Of a stretch of 16,045 bases of DNA, positions 1 through 8,109 are shown in pieces. The position numbers and the translations under genes were made by a program. The stretch is from positions 8,915-24,959 of the forward strand of contig DLGN01000349.1 of assembly GCA_002482715.1 (NCBI GenBank). The letters are read 5' to 3'. Position 1 is the first letter of the stretch. Every line of letters begins with the position of its first letter. Origin of the DNA: Oxalobacteraceae bacterium UBA7693 (lineage in GTDB: Bacteria > Pseudomonadota > Gammaproteobacteria > Burkholderiales > Burkholderiaceae_D). The notes beneath the pieces were generated by a model. It was not told the DNA's origin. It was given only the letters and a program-made list of their open reading frames with translations, and ran no database searches.

Positions 1-255
1 CAACTCAAGGCAACTTCACCATTAGAGCAAGCAGCACGCTTAAAAAATCCTTTAATTTTGGCTTACGGCACAGCAGATTATCGTGTTCCACTAGTGCACG
101 GAACCAAGTTCTACGATGCGATCAAAGAGCATAATAAAGACGTGGAGTGGATCGTCTACAAAGACGAAGGACATGGATGGAATCGCTTAGACAACAATGT
201 CGATTTCTGGAGTCGTGTGGAGAAATTTTTAGATAAACATATAGGTAAGAAATAA
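1..255 (+). CDS. S9-type (prolyl oligopeptidase-like) peptidase, C-terminal fragment
   Basis: The gene enters the window already open in frame 1 and ends at the TAA at 253-255, so only the last 84 residues are visible. They match the end of the alpha/beta-hydrolase domain of S9 peptidases (dipeptidyl/acylaminoacyl peptidase type). The segment reading LILAYGTADYRVP carries the catalytic Asp (codon 76-78), and the EGHGW segment carries the catalytic His (codon 172-174). The nucleophilic Ser lies off the window. Such enzymes cleave short peptides, often in the periplasm, but location cannot be judged without the N-terminus. A strong terminator lies directly downstream, so this is the last gene of its transcript. 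Other alpha/beta hydrolases share the Asp/His arrangement, so the exact subfamily is less certain than the fold. Confidence 0.85.
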   Translation, partial: QLKATSPLEQAARLKNPLILAYGTADYRVPLVHGTKFYDAIKEHNKDVEWIVYKDEGHGWNRLDNNVDFWSRVEKFLDKHIGKK

Positions 256-260
256 GTTCT

Positions 261-294
261 AAGGCCGCAAACAACTCTGTTTGCGGCCTTTTTT
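261..294 (+). terminator. Rho-independent terminator after the S9 peptidase gene
   Basis: A perfect 12-bp stem (AAGGCCGCAAAC, 261-272, against 279-290) with a 6-nt loop is followed by a run of T (to 294). It starts 5 bp after the peptidase stop codon. The A-rich start of the left arm gives it some capacity in the other orientation, but no minus-strand gene needs it. Confidence 0.93.
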
Positions 295-487
295 GTAGTG
301 AGACTGCTGCTCAAAATAGCGCTATTGCTCATCGGCTTAAAAATAGTATGGCAATAGCGGCGCTCTTTATTCAAAATTCCACAAATTCAGCGTGTATTGC
401 TTGATGAAAGCAAACTTATGTTTGATACTCATCATCCAAGCTCCCAAACAAATTCCAAGTATTAATGTTGCCCTCAAAGGTTCTATG

Positions 488-2083
488 ATGAATACAAAAA
501 AAATCCAACAATACATATTCATACTTGCTAGCCTGCTAAGCCTTGATTTTGCCACCGCAGAAGCCGATACCTTCCGCGTAACTCCAGCACCCGCCCGCCA
601 AGAAGGACAAGGTCCATACACGCAGTTAATTTTAAGAGAAGTCACTGTCATCAACGGCACAGGCGCTCCTGCATTTGGTCCGGCAGACATTGTCATTGAA
701 GGCAATAAAATTACCCAAGTCGCGATTGTTGGTACGCCGACTTCCAACGTCCGTAGCGGGCGACCTAAGTTGAAAGATGGTGGTAAAGAATTAAATCTGG
801 CAGGGCATTATGTCATGCCTGGCATCGTCGATATGCATGGGCACATCGGTGGTAGTGAACAAGGTACGCCTGCAGAATATGTTTACAAACTATGGCTAGG
901 ACACGGCATCACGACGATCAGAGATCCGTCCTGTGGTAATGGCTTAGCATTCTGTCTGGATGAAAAAAAACGCAGTGCCGCCAATCAAATTACCGCGCCA
1001 CGGATTCTTGCTTACCCCTATTTTGGACAAGGACAAAAAACCGCATTTACAGAGCCTGAACAAGCGCGAGCTTGGGTTCGTGAAATGAAAAAACAGGGAG
1101 CTGATGGTTTGAAATGTTTTGGCTATCGCCCAGATATCTTGCAAGCCGCGTTGGACGAAATCAAAAAACAAGGGATGCGTTCAGCTTGCCATCATGCACA
1201 AATCGATGTGGCGCGCGTGAATGTTTTAAATACCGCGCGTTGGGGTTTAACCACCATGGAACATTGGTATGGCCTACCTGAAGCCTTGTTTGATGGGCAA
1301 ACGGTGCAAGATTATCCTGCTGATTATAATTATCAAAACGAACAACAACGCTTCGGCCAAGCAGGACGCTTGTGGGCGCAAGCAGCGAAGCCCGGCAGTG
1401 CCAAATGGAATGCCGTGATGGATGAGTTGCTTAAACTCGATTTTACGATCGATCCAACCTTTACCATTTATCAGGCAACTCGCGATGTCATGCGCGCGCG
1501 CCGTGCTGACTGGCACGATGAATACACGCTACCGAGTTTAAGCAAATTCTTTACTGCCAATCCCGATTCACATGGCTCATTTTTCTTTGATTGGGGAACT
1601 GAGGAAGAAGTCGCGTGGAAAGAAAATTACCGCTTATGGATGCGCTTCGTCAACGAATATAAAAATCGTGGTGGCCGCGTCACAGTGGGCTCTGACTCTG
1701 GTTACATTTACAAAGTATATGGCTTTGGAACCATAGAAGAATTAGAGCTATTACGCGAAGCTGGCTTCCATCCTTTAGAAGTCATGAAGGCAGCAACACT
1801 CTCTGGAGCAGAAGCTTTAGGCATGCAACAAAGCATAGGCAGTATCGAACCTGGTAAGTTAGCAGACCTCGCCATTTTGGATGAAAATCCTTTAGCCAAC
1901 TTTAAAGTGCTATATGGCACAGGCCATATGCGTCTCGATAAAACGGGTAAAGTGAATCAAGTCGGTGGCGTTAAATACACGGTCAAGGACGGTATCATTT
2001 ACGATGCCAAGCAGCTCTTGAGTGATGTCAGAAAAATCGTCAACAAAGCGAAACAAGAGAGTGACAGAAAACTTGTTCAGTAA
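488..2083 (+). CDS. Exported amidohydrolase, imidazolonepropionase-like metal-dependent hydrolase
   Basis: A metal-dependent hydrolase of the amidohydrolase superfamily, 531 residues from the chosen start. The HxH metal pair is H117/H119 in VDMHGHIGG. Further expected ligands are K209 (candidate carboxylated Lys, GLKCFG), H235 or H236 (ACHHAQ), H259 (MEHWYG) and D403 (GSDSG). The C-terminal composite beta domain ends with the usual PGKLADLAILDENPL segment. The frame is open from an ATG at 392, but the ATG at 488 follows AAAGG with a 7-nt gap and starts a standard signal peptide (Lys-rich start, hydrophobic core to about residue 22, cleavage near ATA-EA). I therefore place the start there and the protein in the periplasm. 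ATG 485 is equally possible. Substrate is not determinable; cyclic amides, cyclic dipeptides and acyl-amino acids all occur in this group. It forms its own transcript after the peptidase terminator. Confidence 0.87.
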   Translation: MNTKKIQQYIFILASLLSLDFATAEADTFRVTPAPARQEGQGPYTQLILREVTVINGTGAPAFGPADIVIEGNKITQVAIVGTPTSNVRSGRPKLKDGGKELNLAGHYVMPGIVDMHGHIGGSEQGTPAEYVYKLWLGHGITTIRDPSCGNGLAFCLDEKKRSAANQITAPRILAYPYFGQGQKTAFTEPEQARAWVREMKKQGADGLKCFGYRPDILQAALDEIKKQGMRSACHHAQIDVARVNVLNTARWGLTTMEHWYGLPEALFDGQTVQDYPADYNYQNEQQRFGQAGRLWAQAAKPGSAKWNAVMDELLKLDFTIDPTFTIYQATRDVMRARRADWHDEYTLPSLSKFFTANPDSHGSFFFDWGTEEEVAWKENYRLWMRFVNEYKNRGGRVTVGSDSGYIYKVYGFGTIEELELLREAGFHPLEVMKAATLSGAEALGMQQSIGSIEPGKLADLAILDENPLANFKVLYGTGHMRLDKTGKVNQVGGVKYTVKDGIIYDAKQLLSDVRKIVNKAKQESDRKLVQ

Positions 2084-2225
2084 GATAATCAAAGACCACG
2101 CTAGCCAGACATAATCCGCTTCGAATCCCGGTACATCACGGTGTTCAGGATGCAAATCGTAGGCTAGCCAGTTCGAAGAGAAATTTGCGCTATTTAAATT
2201 TATAAGTTCATCAAAAAAATGCACA

Positions 2226-3530
2226 ATGTCTGATGATTCACAACTGATCGCGATTGATCAACTCAAAATTGGTATGTTCATCAAGCTCGATTTGAGTTGG
2301 TTTGAACATTCCTTTCCGATGAGTTCGTTTAAGATCACAAATCAAAATCAGTTGAATGAATTACACGCCTTAAATCTCAAGCACGTACGCTATATTCCGT
2401 CCAAATCAGACCTGCTGTCGACGAGTGCACCTAACAAAGTCAACAAACAAACCCCCACAGAAAATATTCCCGTATCAGCACAGATTTTCGATAACATCAT
2501 CGAAGCGAAGCGAGCGCGCTTTGAAAAGTTAAGCAAACAACGTGAAGAATTGGCACGTTGTGAAGAGAAATTCGTACAAGCGGCAAACGTTGTTCGAAGC
2601 ATTAACAAAACGATTTTTTCTCAACCTGAACAAACAATCAAAGAAGCCAATAAATTGGTCGATAGCGTGGCCGAAGTTTTTCTCAATTCCAACGACACCG
2701 TGATGCACTTAATTCAACAGACCGGTGCCAATGAAGAGCTTTATTTTCACACCTTGAATGTTTCGGTATTAGCGATGATGCTAGCGAGTGAGATGAAATG
2801 TACAGAAGCACAAATTAAGTCTGTTGGTTTAGCGGCCTTGTTTCATGATCTGGGCAAGGTGAATGTGCCAGAAAAGATTCTGAATAAAACAGAAGCACTC
2901 ACCAAGCCAGAACAAAATTTCTTCGAATTGCATACGCAATATGGCGTTGATGTCGGGCAAAAAGCCGGGCTTCCCAATATCGTCTTAGAGGTGATAGAAA
3001 ATCATCACGAGCACATGGATGGAAGTGGTTACCCTAAAAAAATCAAAGGCGAAGCAATCCGCATGCCGACTCGCATCGTAACCATCGCCAATGTGTATGA
3101 CAATCTCTGCAACCATATTGATCCCAGTCAATCGCTAACACCACACGAAGCGCTATCATTAATGTATGCGCATAAACGGGCGCAATTCGATCCTTCAGTC
3201 ATGGCGACCATGATTAAAAGTTTGGGCGTCTACCCGCCAGGCACCATTGTTCGCCTATCGAATGAAGCGATAGGTTTGGTGATGAATGTGAATGTTGGCA
3301 AACCTCTGCGTCCACGAGTGCTGGTGTACGACGCCGACATTCCCAAGGAAGACGCGATCATTCTGGATCTGGCGGAAGAAGGTAGTGACTTATCAATTAG
3401 CGCCAGTATTCGCCCCGGTGTATTACCAAAAGCGATCTTTGACTATCTAAATCCACGCAAACGCGTTAATTACTATTTCGATTCAACCTCCAAAAAATCC
3501 GGAAATCATCCTCAAAATGGCGGCGCTTGA
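2226..3530 (+). CDS. HD-GYP domain protein with DUF3391-type N-terminus (putative c-di-GMP phosphodiesterase)
   Basis: 434 residues. The N-terminal part (about residues 5-130, beginning IAIDQLKIGMFIKLD) matches the DUF3391 module often placed before HD-GYP domains. The HD-GYP domain follows (about 165-340). It has the HD pair H207/D208 in LFHDLGK, the HHEH ligands at 260-263, and the diagnostic GYP at 268-270 inside HMDGSGYP. All key residues of an active phosphodiesterase are present, so hydrolysis of cyclic di-GMP to pGpG/GMP is the likely reaction, in the cytoplasm. There is no receiver domain, so control must come through the N-terminal module or a partner. The next gene, a histidine kinase, starts 6 bp after this stop, which implies one transcript and probably translational coupling. 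No convincing promoter or Shine-Dalgarno was seen in the 142 bp upstream. Confidence 0.92.
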   Translation: MSDDSQLIAIDQLKIGMFIKLDLSWFEHSFPMSSFKITNQNQLNELHALNLKHVRYIPSKSDLLSTSAPNKVNKQTPTENIPVSAQIFDNIIEAKRARFEKLSKQREELARCEEKFVQAANVVRSINKTIFSQPEQTIKEANKLVDSVAEVFLNSNDTVMHLIQQTGANEELYFHTLNVSVLAMMLASEMKCTEAQIKSVGLAALFHDLGKVNVPEKILNKTEALTKPEQNFFELHTQYGVDVGQKAGLPNIVLEVIENHHEHMDGSGYPKKIKGEAIRMPTRIVTIANVYDNLCNHIDPSQSLTPHEALSLMYAHKRAQFDPSVMATMIKSLGVYPPGTIVRLSNEAIGLVMNVNVGKPLRPRVLVYDADIPKEDAIILDLAEEGSDLSISASIRPGVLPKAIFDYLNPRKRVNYYFDSTSKKSGNHPQNGGA

Positions 3531-3536
3531 GGAATC

Positions 3537-5426
3537 ATGATGACAACGAGCCTGTCTTCACTAAACAACCAAGTGTTACAGCATATTTTGCAACACATTG
3601 ATCAAGCATTGATCGTTGTCTCGGCTAGTGAACTGGTGATTTTAGAAGTCAATCAACGCAGTTGCGAGATGCTAGGGCGCACGCGTCAAGAGCTGATTGG
3701 GCAAGCGCTGTCCAGTATTGAATGTGCCTTACAAGATCTGTTTTTTTGGGACGACATTAACGCCAATCCACCACTGAGCGGTCAACGTATTGCTGAGAGT
3801 GAATGGCTAACAGCTGATGGTTTAGCACTGCCAATAGAAAAACGCGTGTCTGGATTCCAAGATACAAACACAAATTATTGGCTCATTCAGGTAGAAGATT
3901 TGACAGCGCGTCGTCACATCATACAAGAGCAAATTCAACTCGCATCGCAATTACAAAGCTCCTTAGAAGCAACGGCAGAAGGTATTTTATCCGTTGACCT
4001 GCAAGGCAAAGTCGTCAATTTGAATCGTCGTTTTGCCGCGATGTGGGGGCTCAGTGATGAGCTCATTGTGACACGGGATGGAGTCGCGATGATGGGTCAC
4101 GTTCACTCGTGCTTACACGATGCGGATGCGTTTACTGCCCAATTAGCTTACTTAAAAGCCCATCCGGAATCAGAGAGCGAAGACAATCTGAGCTTACTGG
4201 ACGGCCGTCATTTTATTTCGGTATCCAAACCTGAATATCTGCGTGACAGATTGGTCGGACGGGTATTTAGCGTGCGCGATATCAGCGCGATGAAAAAAGT
4301 TGAACACGAATTAGTGGATGCTCTGGCGCTGGCAGAACAAGCAGTACAAGAAAAATCACAGATGTTAGATGCACTCAAATTAAGCGAATCACGCCTGCGT
4401 CGCCTGATTAACTCAAGTATGATCGGCATCTTCCAAGGCGATATGCGTGGCCATCTGACTTTAGCCAACGACGTACTCTTAGAGTTACTTGGTGTCGAAC
4501 GTCACGAGTTAGTCAACAATCAGGTTCAATGGCTTCAACTAACCTCACCAGCCTATCACCAAGCACACCAAGCTGCGCTAAAAGAGTTGCAAGAATATGG
4601 ACACACCGTTCCTTTCGAAGCAGAACTAAGCCGCTCGGATGGCAGCAAAATCCCCGTGATGGTTGGGCTTGCACAACTCGAAGGTTCACGCTTCGAATGG
4701 GTTGGTTTTGTGTTGGATCTAACAGCACAAAAAAATGCCGATAGAGTGAAAGCAGAATTTATCTCTGTGGTCAGCCACGAACTACGTACACCACTGACTT
4801 CGATACGAGGCGCACTGGGTCTGCTTGAACACGGTGCTGCTGGAAATCTATCTCCCAAGATTCAACATTTAATTCAAATAGCACACAGAAATAGTCAGCG
4901 CTTAGGTAACCTGGTCAATGATTTACTCGATATGGAAAAACTCGTTTCGGGGAAAATGGAATTCAAATCAGAAGGAATCGATTTATGTTTACTCACACAA
5001 CAAGCCATTGAAGCTACAAGTAATTACGCTGCAGCACTTGGGGTACATTATCATTTTCAAGAACCTGAGATGGCGGCAAACGTCAAAGGCGATCCTCAAA
5101 GAGTTATGCAAGTATTTGCGAATCTCTTATCCAATGCAGCGAAGTTTTCACCAAAATCAGCAGCGGTTGAAGTGCGCCTGCTGTGCCAACAAAATCACTG
5201 GCGCGTCGAGGTTGAAGACAAAGGTGCTGGCATCCCACTTGAGTTCCGCGATCAAATATTTTCCAAATTTGCACAAGCCGATGGCTCTAACACCCGTCAA
5301 CAAGGCGGTACTGGATTGGGTTTAAATATTGCGAAATCGTTTGTGGAGAAAATGGGCGGCGAAATCGGTTTCGATAGCGAAGTAGGTAAAGGTAGCTTGT
5401 TTTGGTTCACGCTGCCATCGAACTAG
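3537..5426 (+). CDS. PAS-PAS-PAS sensor histidine kinase
   Basis: 629 residues without signal peptide or membrane segments, hence probably a soluble cytoplasmic sensor. Three PAS-like domains (about 12-125, 138-250, 286-400) are separated by a helical, probably coiled-coil linker (about 255-285). The HisKA domain has the phospho-acceptor H414 in the SHELRTP box. The ATPase domain shows the N box (NLLSN, 529-533), the G1 box DKGAGIP, the F box FSKFAQAD and the G2 box GGTGLGLNIAKSF. There is no receiver or HPt domain, so a separate response regulator is needed and none is in the window. The start has two adjacent ATGs (3537, 3540) behind a GAGG at 3529-3532, which overlaps the upstream stop codon. 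This supports operon expression and coupling with the HD-GYP gene. Ligand or signal is unknown; no heme- or flavin-binding PAS signature was evident to me. Confidence 0.93.
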   Translation: MMTTSLSSLNNQVLQHILQHIDQALIVVSASELVILEVNQRSCEMLGRTRQELIGQALSSIECALQDLFFWDDINANPPLSGQRIAESEWLTADGLALPIEKRVSGFQDTNTNYWLIQVEDLTARRHIIQEQIQLASQLQSSLEATAEGILSVDLQGKVVNLNRRFAAMWGLSDELIVTRDGVAMMGHVHSCLHDADAFTAQLAYLKAHPESESEDNLSLLDGRHFISVSKPEYLRDRLVGRVFSVRDISAMKKVEHELVDALALAEQAVQEKSQMLDALKLSESRLRRLINSSMIGIFQGDMRGHLTLANDVLLELLGVERHELVNNQVQWLQLTSPAYHQAHQAALKELQEYGHTVPFEAELSRSDGSKIPVMVGLAQLEGSRFEWVGFVLDLTAQKNADRVKAEFISVVSHELRTPLTSIRGALGLLEHGAAGNLSPKIQHLIQIAHRNSQRLGNLVNDLLDMEKLVSGKMEFKSEGIDLCLLTQQAIEATSNYAAALGVHYHFQEPEMAANVKGDPQRVMQVFANLLSNAAKFSPKSAAVEVRLLCQQNHWRVEVEDKGAGIPLEFRDQIFSKFAQADGSNTRQQGGTGLGLNIAKSFVEKMGGEIGFDSEVGKGSLFWFTLPSN

Positions 5427-5428
5427 GA

Positions 5429-6121
5429 CTATTTTTTCACTTCAGGCGACGAGGCGATTGTAGGTTCTGGTCTAGGGCGACCCAAATTCATCGTCCAATA
5501 CTTTTGATAAAATGAATTTTTCTTCGCCACACAAGCCACCGCGAATTCGGTAAATTCCGCAGACAACATGTGTTTACAATGCCGTGGGCTACTCAACCAA
5601 GCATGCATTGCCGCCGTCAAATTTTCAGGCCCGGCAGTAATGTTCTCGCCAACCACTGCATATCTGTATCCAACGGCATTCACACGATCACGTAATTGAC
5701 GGGCATCCACACTTGTGTGAGACACGATGTTAGTTGTCGCCATCTGTGCCGAATGTTCAAACGCAGCCGTTTGCAGTCTGACATTCCACTTCATTGCTTG
5801 TGTAACGGGCATTACTTCAGTGCCGCAAACTTGTTCTTTTTCCCGTAAGACATTGAGCATGCGAATAGCTTGCTCTTGAAATTCCTGAGCACTTTGCAGG
5901 TCACAGCGGGCATTACTTAAATCTGGCTGACTATAAGAAGATAGTGCCGCGTCTTCGGAAAAACTTGCCATTACCGACGATAATGGTATTGCGACAGGCG
6001 CCGCTTGTTGTGGTGATGTCGCAGGCGTAGCTTGGTGTACGCATGCGGTCATCGGTAGCATCAAGAATCCAGCGTAACTTATCAATGCCAATCGATGCCT
6101 CATTCGATCAGGAATCCACAT
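5429..6121 (-). CDS. CAP-domain (SCP/PR1-like) lipoprotein
   Basis: 230 residues from the ATG at 6121. The N-terminus has a charged start, a hydrophobic stretch and a lipobox-like LPMTAC ending at C27, so an envelope lipoprotein is likely. The CAP domain spans about 84-215. Its conserved surface residues are H135 (IVSHTS), E159 (VGENITAG), H181 (SSPRHCKH) and E192, the usual tetrad. Four Cys lie in the mature part. Bacterial CAP proteins have no single agreed biochemical role. The frame is open from a TTG at 6133, and another ATG at 6103 gives a shorter, equally good signal peptide. None has a clear Shine-Dalgarno, so the start is uncertain by up to 10 codons. It is the last gene of a minus-strand set and converges on the kinase gene with only 2 bp between stop codons, leaving no room for a separate terminator. 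Confidence 0.87.
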   Translation of the reverse strand: MWIPDRMRHRLALISYAGFLMLPMTACVHQATPATSPQQAAPVAIPLSSVMASFSEDAALSSYSQPDLSNARCDLQSAQEFQEQAIRMLNVLREKEQVCGTEVMPVTQAMKWNVRLQTAAFEHSAQMATTNIVSHTSVDARQLRDRVNAVGYRYAVVGENITAGPENLTAAMHAWLSSPRHCKHMLSAEFTEFAVACVAKKNSFYQKYWTMNLGRPRPEPTIASSPEVKK

Positions 6122-6143
6122 CAATACATTCAAAGTCTTACGC

Positions 6144-6608
6144 TTACTTAGAAGAGAATTTATGCAAATTCTTCGCCGCTTGCGCGCGAATTTTGTTCTG
6201 CACCAATGGCAATCCGCCTAATAGCAGACCTTTGATACCCATCGCTTGTTGGCTCCATTTCCACAAATCGAAATGATCGCGATGACGACAAATTTTTCCA
6301 TCCCGGAATTCAAACTTCGCCTGAATGTCATTCACAATAAAACGCCCAGTCTGGCTGAAATTGTAGCTTGCAACCCAATGCGCGCTTCCTTCTGTATCGT
6401 TCGCTTGTACCGAATCAAACACGAGAGAAAAATCTTGTGCGCGCGCGGTTAACATGCGCCACATATTGCCAGCTTGCACACCGCGCAAATCCGTGAACAC
6501 GGGATCAGAAAACTGAATATCGTCGGTATAGCATGCGCACATTGCTTCTGCATCCAAGCGTTGAAAGGCTTGATAGAATTGTTCTATGAGTTGTGCATTT
6601 GGATGCAT
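6144..6608 (-). CDS. NTF2-like / SnoaL-like protein of unknown function
   Basis: 154 residues with the layout of a single NTF2-like domain. An N-terminal helix pair (QLIEQFYQAFQRLDAEAMCACYTDD) is followed by the FSDPVF strand and the curved sheet ending KFEFRDGKICRHRDHFDLWKW, which is close to the SnoaL-like consensus. These cone-shaped domains serve either as small enzymes (isomerases, cyclases) or as ligand or protein binding modules. The Asp and His residues in the last strands could be catalytic, but I cannot assign a reaction. There is no signal peptide, so it is cytoplasmic. The start is supported by a strong AGGAAGG about 7 nt before the ATG. It lies between two lipoprotein genes on the same strand (26 bp from the upstream one), suggesting an operon. 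Confidence 0.85.
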   Translation of the reverse strand: MHPNAQLIEQFYQAFQRLDAEAMCACYTDDIQFSDPVFTDLRGVQAGNMWRMLTARAQDFSLVFDSVQANDTEGSAHWVASYNFSQTGRFIVNDIQAKFEFRDGKICRHRDHFDLWKWSQQAMGIKGLLLGGLPLVQNKIRAQAAKNLHKFSSK

Positions 6609-6634
6609 AGGATGTCCTTCCTGAGTTCAGTTTT

Positions 6635-6982
6635 CTAATGTGCGCTGGCACTTGCACTGGCGGATGCAGAAGCAGAAGCCTCTCCTTCAGACGCAGCGCT
6701 GGCAGCAGCATCACCAGTTGGCTTAATTTCTGCGATATTGTTTTCGCGCATGTAATCGTTCATCTCTTTCCAGCCCGCATACACGGCAGCGCGTGCAGCC
6801 TGCGGATTAAGTGCATAACAATCTTCGATTCCCCGCCCTGCATGACGACAGGCACTGCCGGTTGCACGTGCATCTGCTTCTAATATCGCCGCTTCTTTTG
6901 CCGGATCGGGAATTCCCAAACGTTCGCATGCGGTTAAGTTCAAGAGACTCAGGCTCAGCAAAACTTTTAAATAGGTAGGCAT
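6635..6982 (-). CDS. Small lipoprotein with Ala-Ser repeat tail, function unknown
   Basis: 115 residues. Residues 1-18 form a typical lipoprotein signal peptide with lipobox LTAC and lipidated C19, giving a mature envelope protein of 97 residues. The mature part has a helical region with two Cys (C45, C55) that could form a disulfide, and a WKEMNDYMRENN segment about 71-82. It ends with a low-complexity tail of alternating Ala and Ser (about 102-114) after an acidic Glu/Asp-containing stretch. I do not recognise a named family. It is probably the first gene of a three-gene minus-strand operon with the NTF2-like and CAP-domain genes. Its Shine-Dalgarno is weak (GGTGATG). Confidence 0.8.
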   Translation of the reverse strand: MPTYLKVLLSLSLLNLTACERLGIPDPAKEAAILEADARATGSACRHAGRGIEDCYALNPQAARAAVYAGWKEMNDYMRENNIAEIKPTGDAAASAASEGEASASASASASASAH

Positions 6983-7327
6983 AGCATCACCGATTCTTTA
7001 TATCAATTTGACATAGGATAATTGATGCTATCACAAAACTCCTGGCGATATTGCTTAAAAAATATTCTTCCGTGGCTTGAACGCCAATCATCGACAAGTA
7101 TTGTCCCCTTTCTTTTTTCAAGACAAGCGCGCGGCAAAGCGCACTTAGTAAGCATCTAACAATTCGTCCCTGAACTTTCGTCATTTGAACCTGTCAACTT
7201 ACATTCAAGCAGATGTCAACGTGAGCAGAACAGCAAGCGTTACGGAAAGCGCACTCATGCGCTTAAAAATCCTGATCTCGATCAGCGATATAATCTGCGG
7301 TAATGGTTTTATTTTAGGACTCACTTC
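6983..7327. other. Divergent intergenic region, no gene supported
   Basis: This 345-bp stretch separates the minus-strand lipoprotein operon from the plus-strand DUF481 gene and must hold promoters for both. The short open frames here show no family resemblance and have no convincing ribosome binding site. A consensus -10 hexamer for the plus strand is described separately. A TTGACA on the plus strand at 7008-7013 has no well-placed -10 partner. Confidence 0.6.
7289..7294 (+). promoter_or_regulatory. Candidate -10 box for the DUF481 gene
   Basis: A perfect TATAAT lies 33 bp before the ATG of the outer-membrane protein gene. There is no good -35 at 16-18 bp. The area just upstream is A-rich and holds a small TGATC/GATCA inverted repeat (7273-7284) that could bind an activator. 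Confidence 0.4.
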
Positions 7328-8098
7328 ATGTTTCAAATCAAGCTTCGTCAACGCTCCCTCCATCTTACGACAATATTTTTATGTGGCACATTGAGTCACT
7401 TCGCTGGTGCCCAAACGCTGCAAGATAATCAATGGCACGGCGGTATTGCGATCGGTGGCAGTTACGCCTCAAGTAACAATGTCGCACAAACTTTCAATCT
7501 AAGCGCCAACGGCACAAAGGCGACGCAAGAAGATAAATTAGGCCTGTATTCTGTCGTCAACTACGGCAGCAATACCGTCAACAAAGTCAAAACCAACACA
7601 GCGCAGTTACTGCGTATCGGTGGTCGCTACGATTACAATATGTCGGCAAATAGCTTCTTCTTTGGTGGTAGCGAATTAGAGACCAATAAAATCCAGAATA
7701 TCGACTCACGTTACTCATTCAACACAGGTGCGGGTTTTAAGTTGATCAAAACTGAAGACACTTCATTCGATGTGTTCACAGGTCTTGGTTATTCCAACAC
7801 GCGATTTGGCACCACGATTCCGCCATCACCCGATAGCAAAAAAGGTGTGGAATTTCTGTTCGGTGAAGAATCAACACACAAACTCAGCAACACTTCCAGT
7901 GTGAAGCAAAGATGGGCAATTTATCCCGGCAGCTCGGATATCGGTACACGTAGCACTTTCGACATCAGTTTAGCAACGGTGGTAGCGAATGGTTGGACAT
8001 TAAATGCCAGCGCCGCAGTTAGTTACACCAGCAAGCCCAGTAACAACTTCAAACGCACCAATAGCTTGGTGACTTTTGGCTTCGGCTATAAGTACTAA
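7328..8098 (+). CDS. DUF481 family outer-membrane beta-barrel protein
   Basis: 256 residues. A signal peptide (basic KLRQR start, hydrophobic core, cleavage after residue 28 at AGA-QT) is followed by a strand-rich sequence. It begins WHGGIAIGGSYASSNN, has alternating polar and aromatic positions throughout, and ends TFGFGYKY with an aromatic C-terminal residue. That is the pattern of DUF481/salt-induced outer-membrane proteins. The predicted place is the outer membrane as a barrel of roughly 10-12 strands; transport or other activity is unknown. The start is supported by AGGA at 7316-7319, 8 nt before the ATG, and by a TATAAT further upstream. Downstream lies the dinB operator; no terminator of standard form separates the two genes, so low read-through into dinB is possible. 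Confidence 0.82.
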   Translation: MFQIKLRQRSLHLTTIFLCGTLSHFAGAQTLQDNQWHGGIAIGGSYASSNNVAQTFNLSANGTKATQEDKLGLYSVVNYGSNTVNKVKTNTAQLLRIGGRYDYNMSANSFFFGGSELETNKIQNIDSRYSFNTGAGFKLIKTEDTSFDVFTGLGYSNTRFGTTIPPSPDSKKGVEFLFGEESTHKLSNTSSVKQRWAIYPGSSDIGTRSTFDISLATVVANGWTLNASAAVSYTSKPSNNFKRTNSLVTFGFGYKY

Positions 8099-8109
8099 AA
8101 GCAGAACAG

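Noticed and set aside
321..358. Inverted repeat GCTATTGC/GCAATAGC before the amidohydrolase gene
   Set aside because: Only 8 bp with a 22-nt loop and no T-run or known operator shape; a second small stem at 397-413 is equally weak.
392..487. Upstream ATG start for the amidohydrolase
   Set aside because: It would place 32 unrelated residues before a standard signal peptide and has no Shine-Dalgarno, whereas the ATG at 488 has AAAGG at 7 nt.
2100..2171. Direct repeat GCTAGCCAG (2100-2108 and 2163-2171) before the HD-GYP gene
   Set aside because: Just two 9-bp copies 63 bp apart with no wider similarity; not enough for an element or array.
1910..2224. Minus-strand ORF covering the amidohydrolase 3' end and the gap before the HD-GYP gene
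   Set aside because: Two thirds of it is the shadow of a well-supported gene. The part in the gap (HPEHRDVPGFEADYVWLAWS) looks protein-like but is only about 45 codons, and I could not tie it to a family.
4918..5325. 135-codon plus-strand ORF inside the histidine kinase gene
   Set aside because: It is in another frame of a complete kinase catalytic region and its translation has no family resemblance.
7008..7034. TTGACA with TGCTATCAC as a plus-strand promoter
   Set aside because: The spacer is only 15 bp, the -10 is poor and it lies about 300 bp from the next plus-strand gene.
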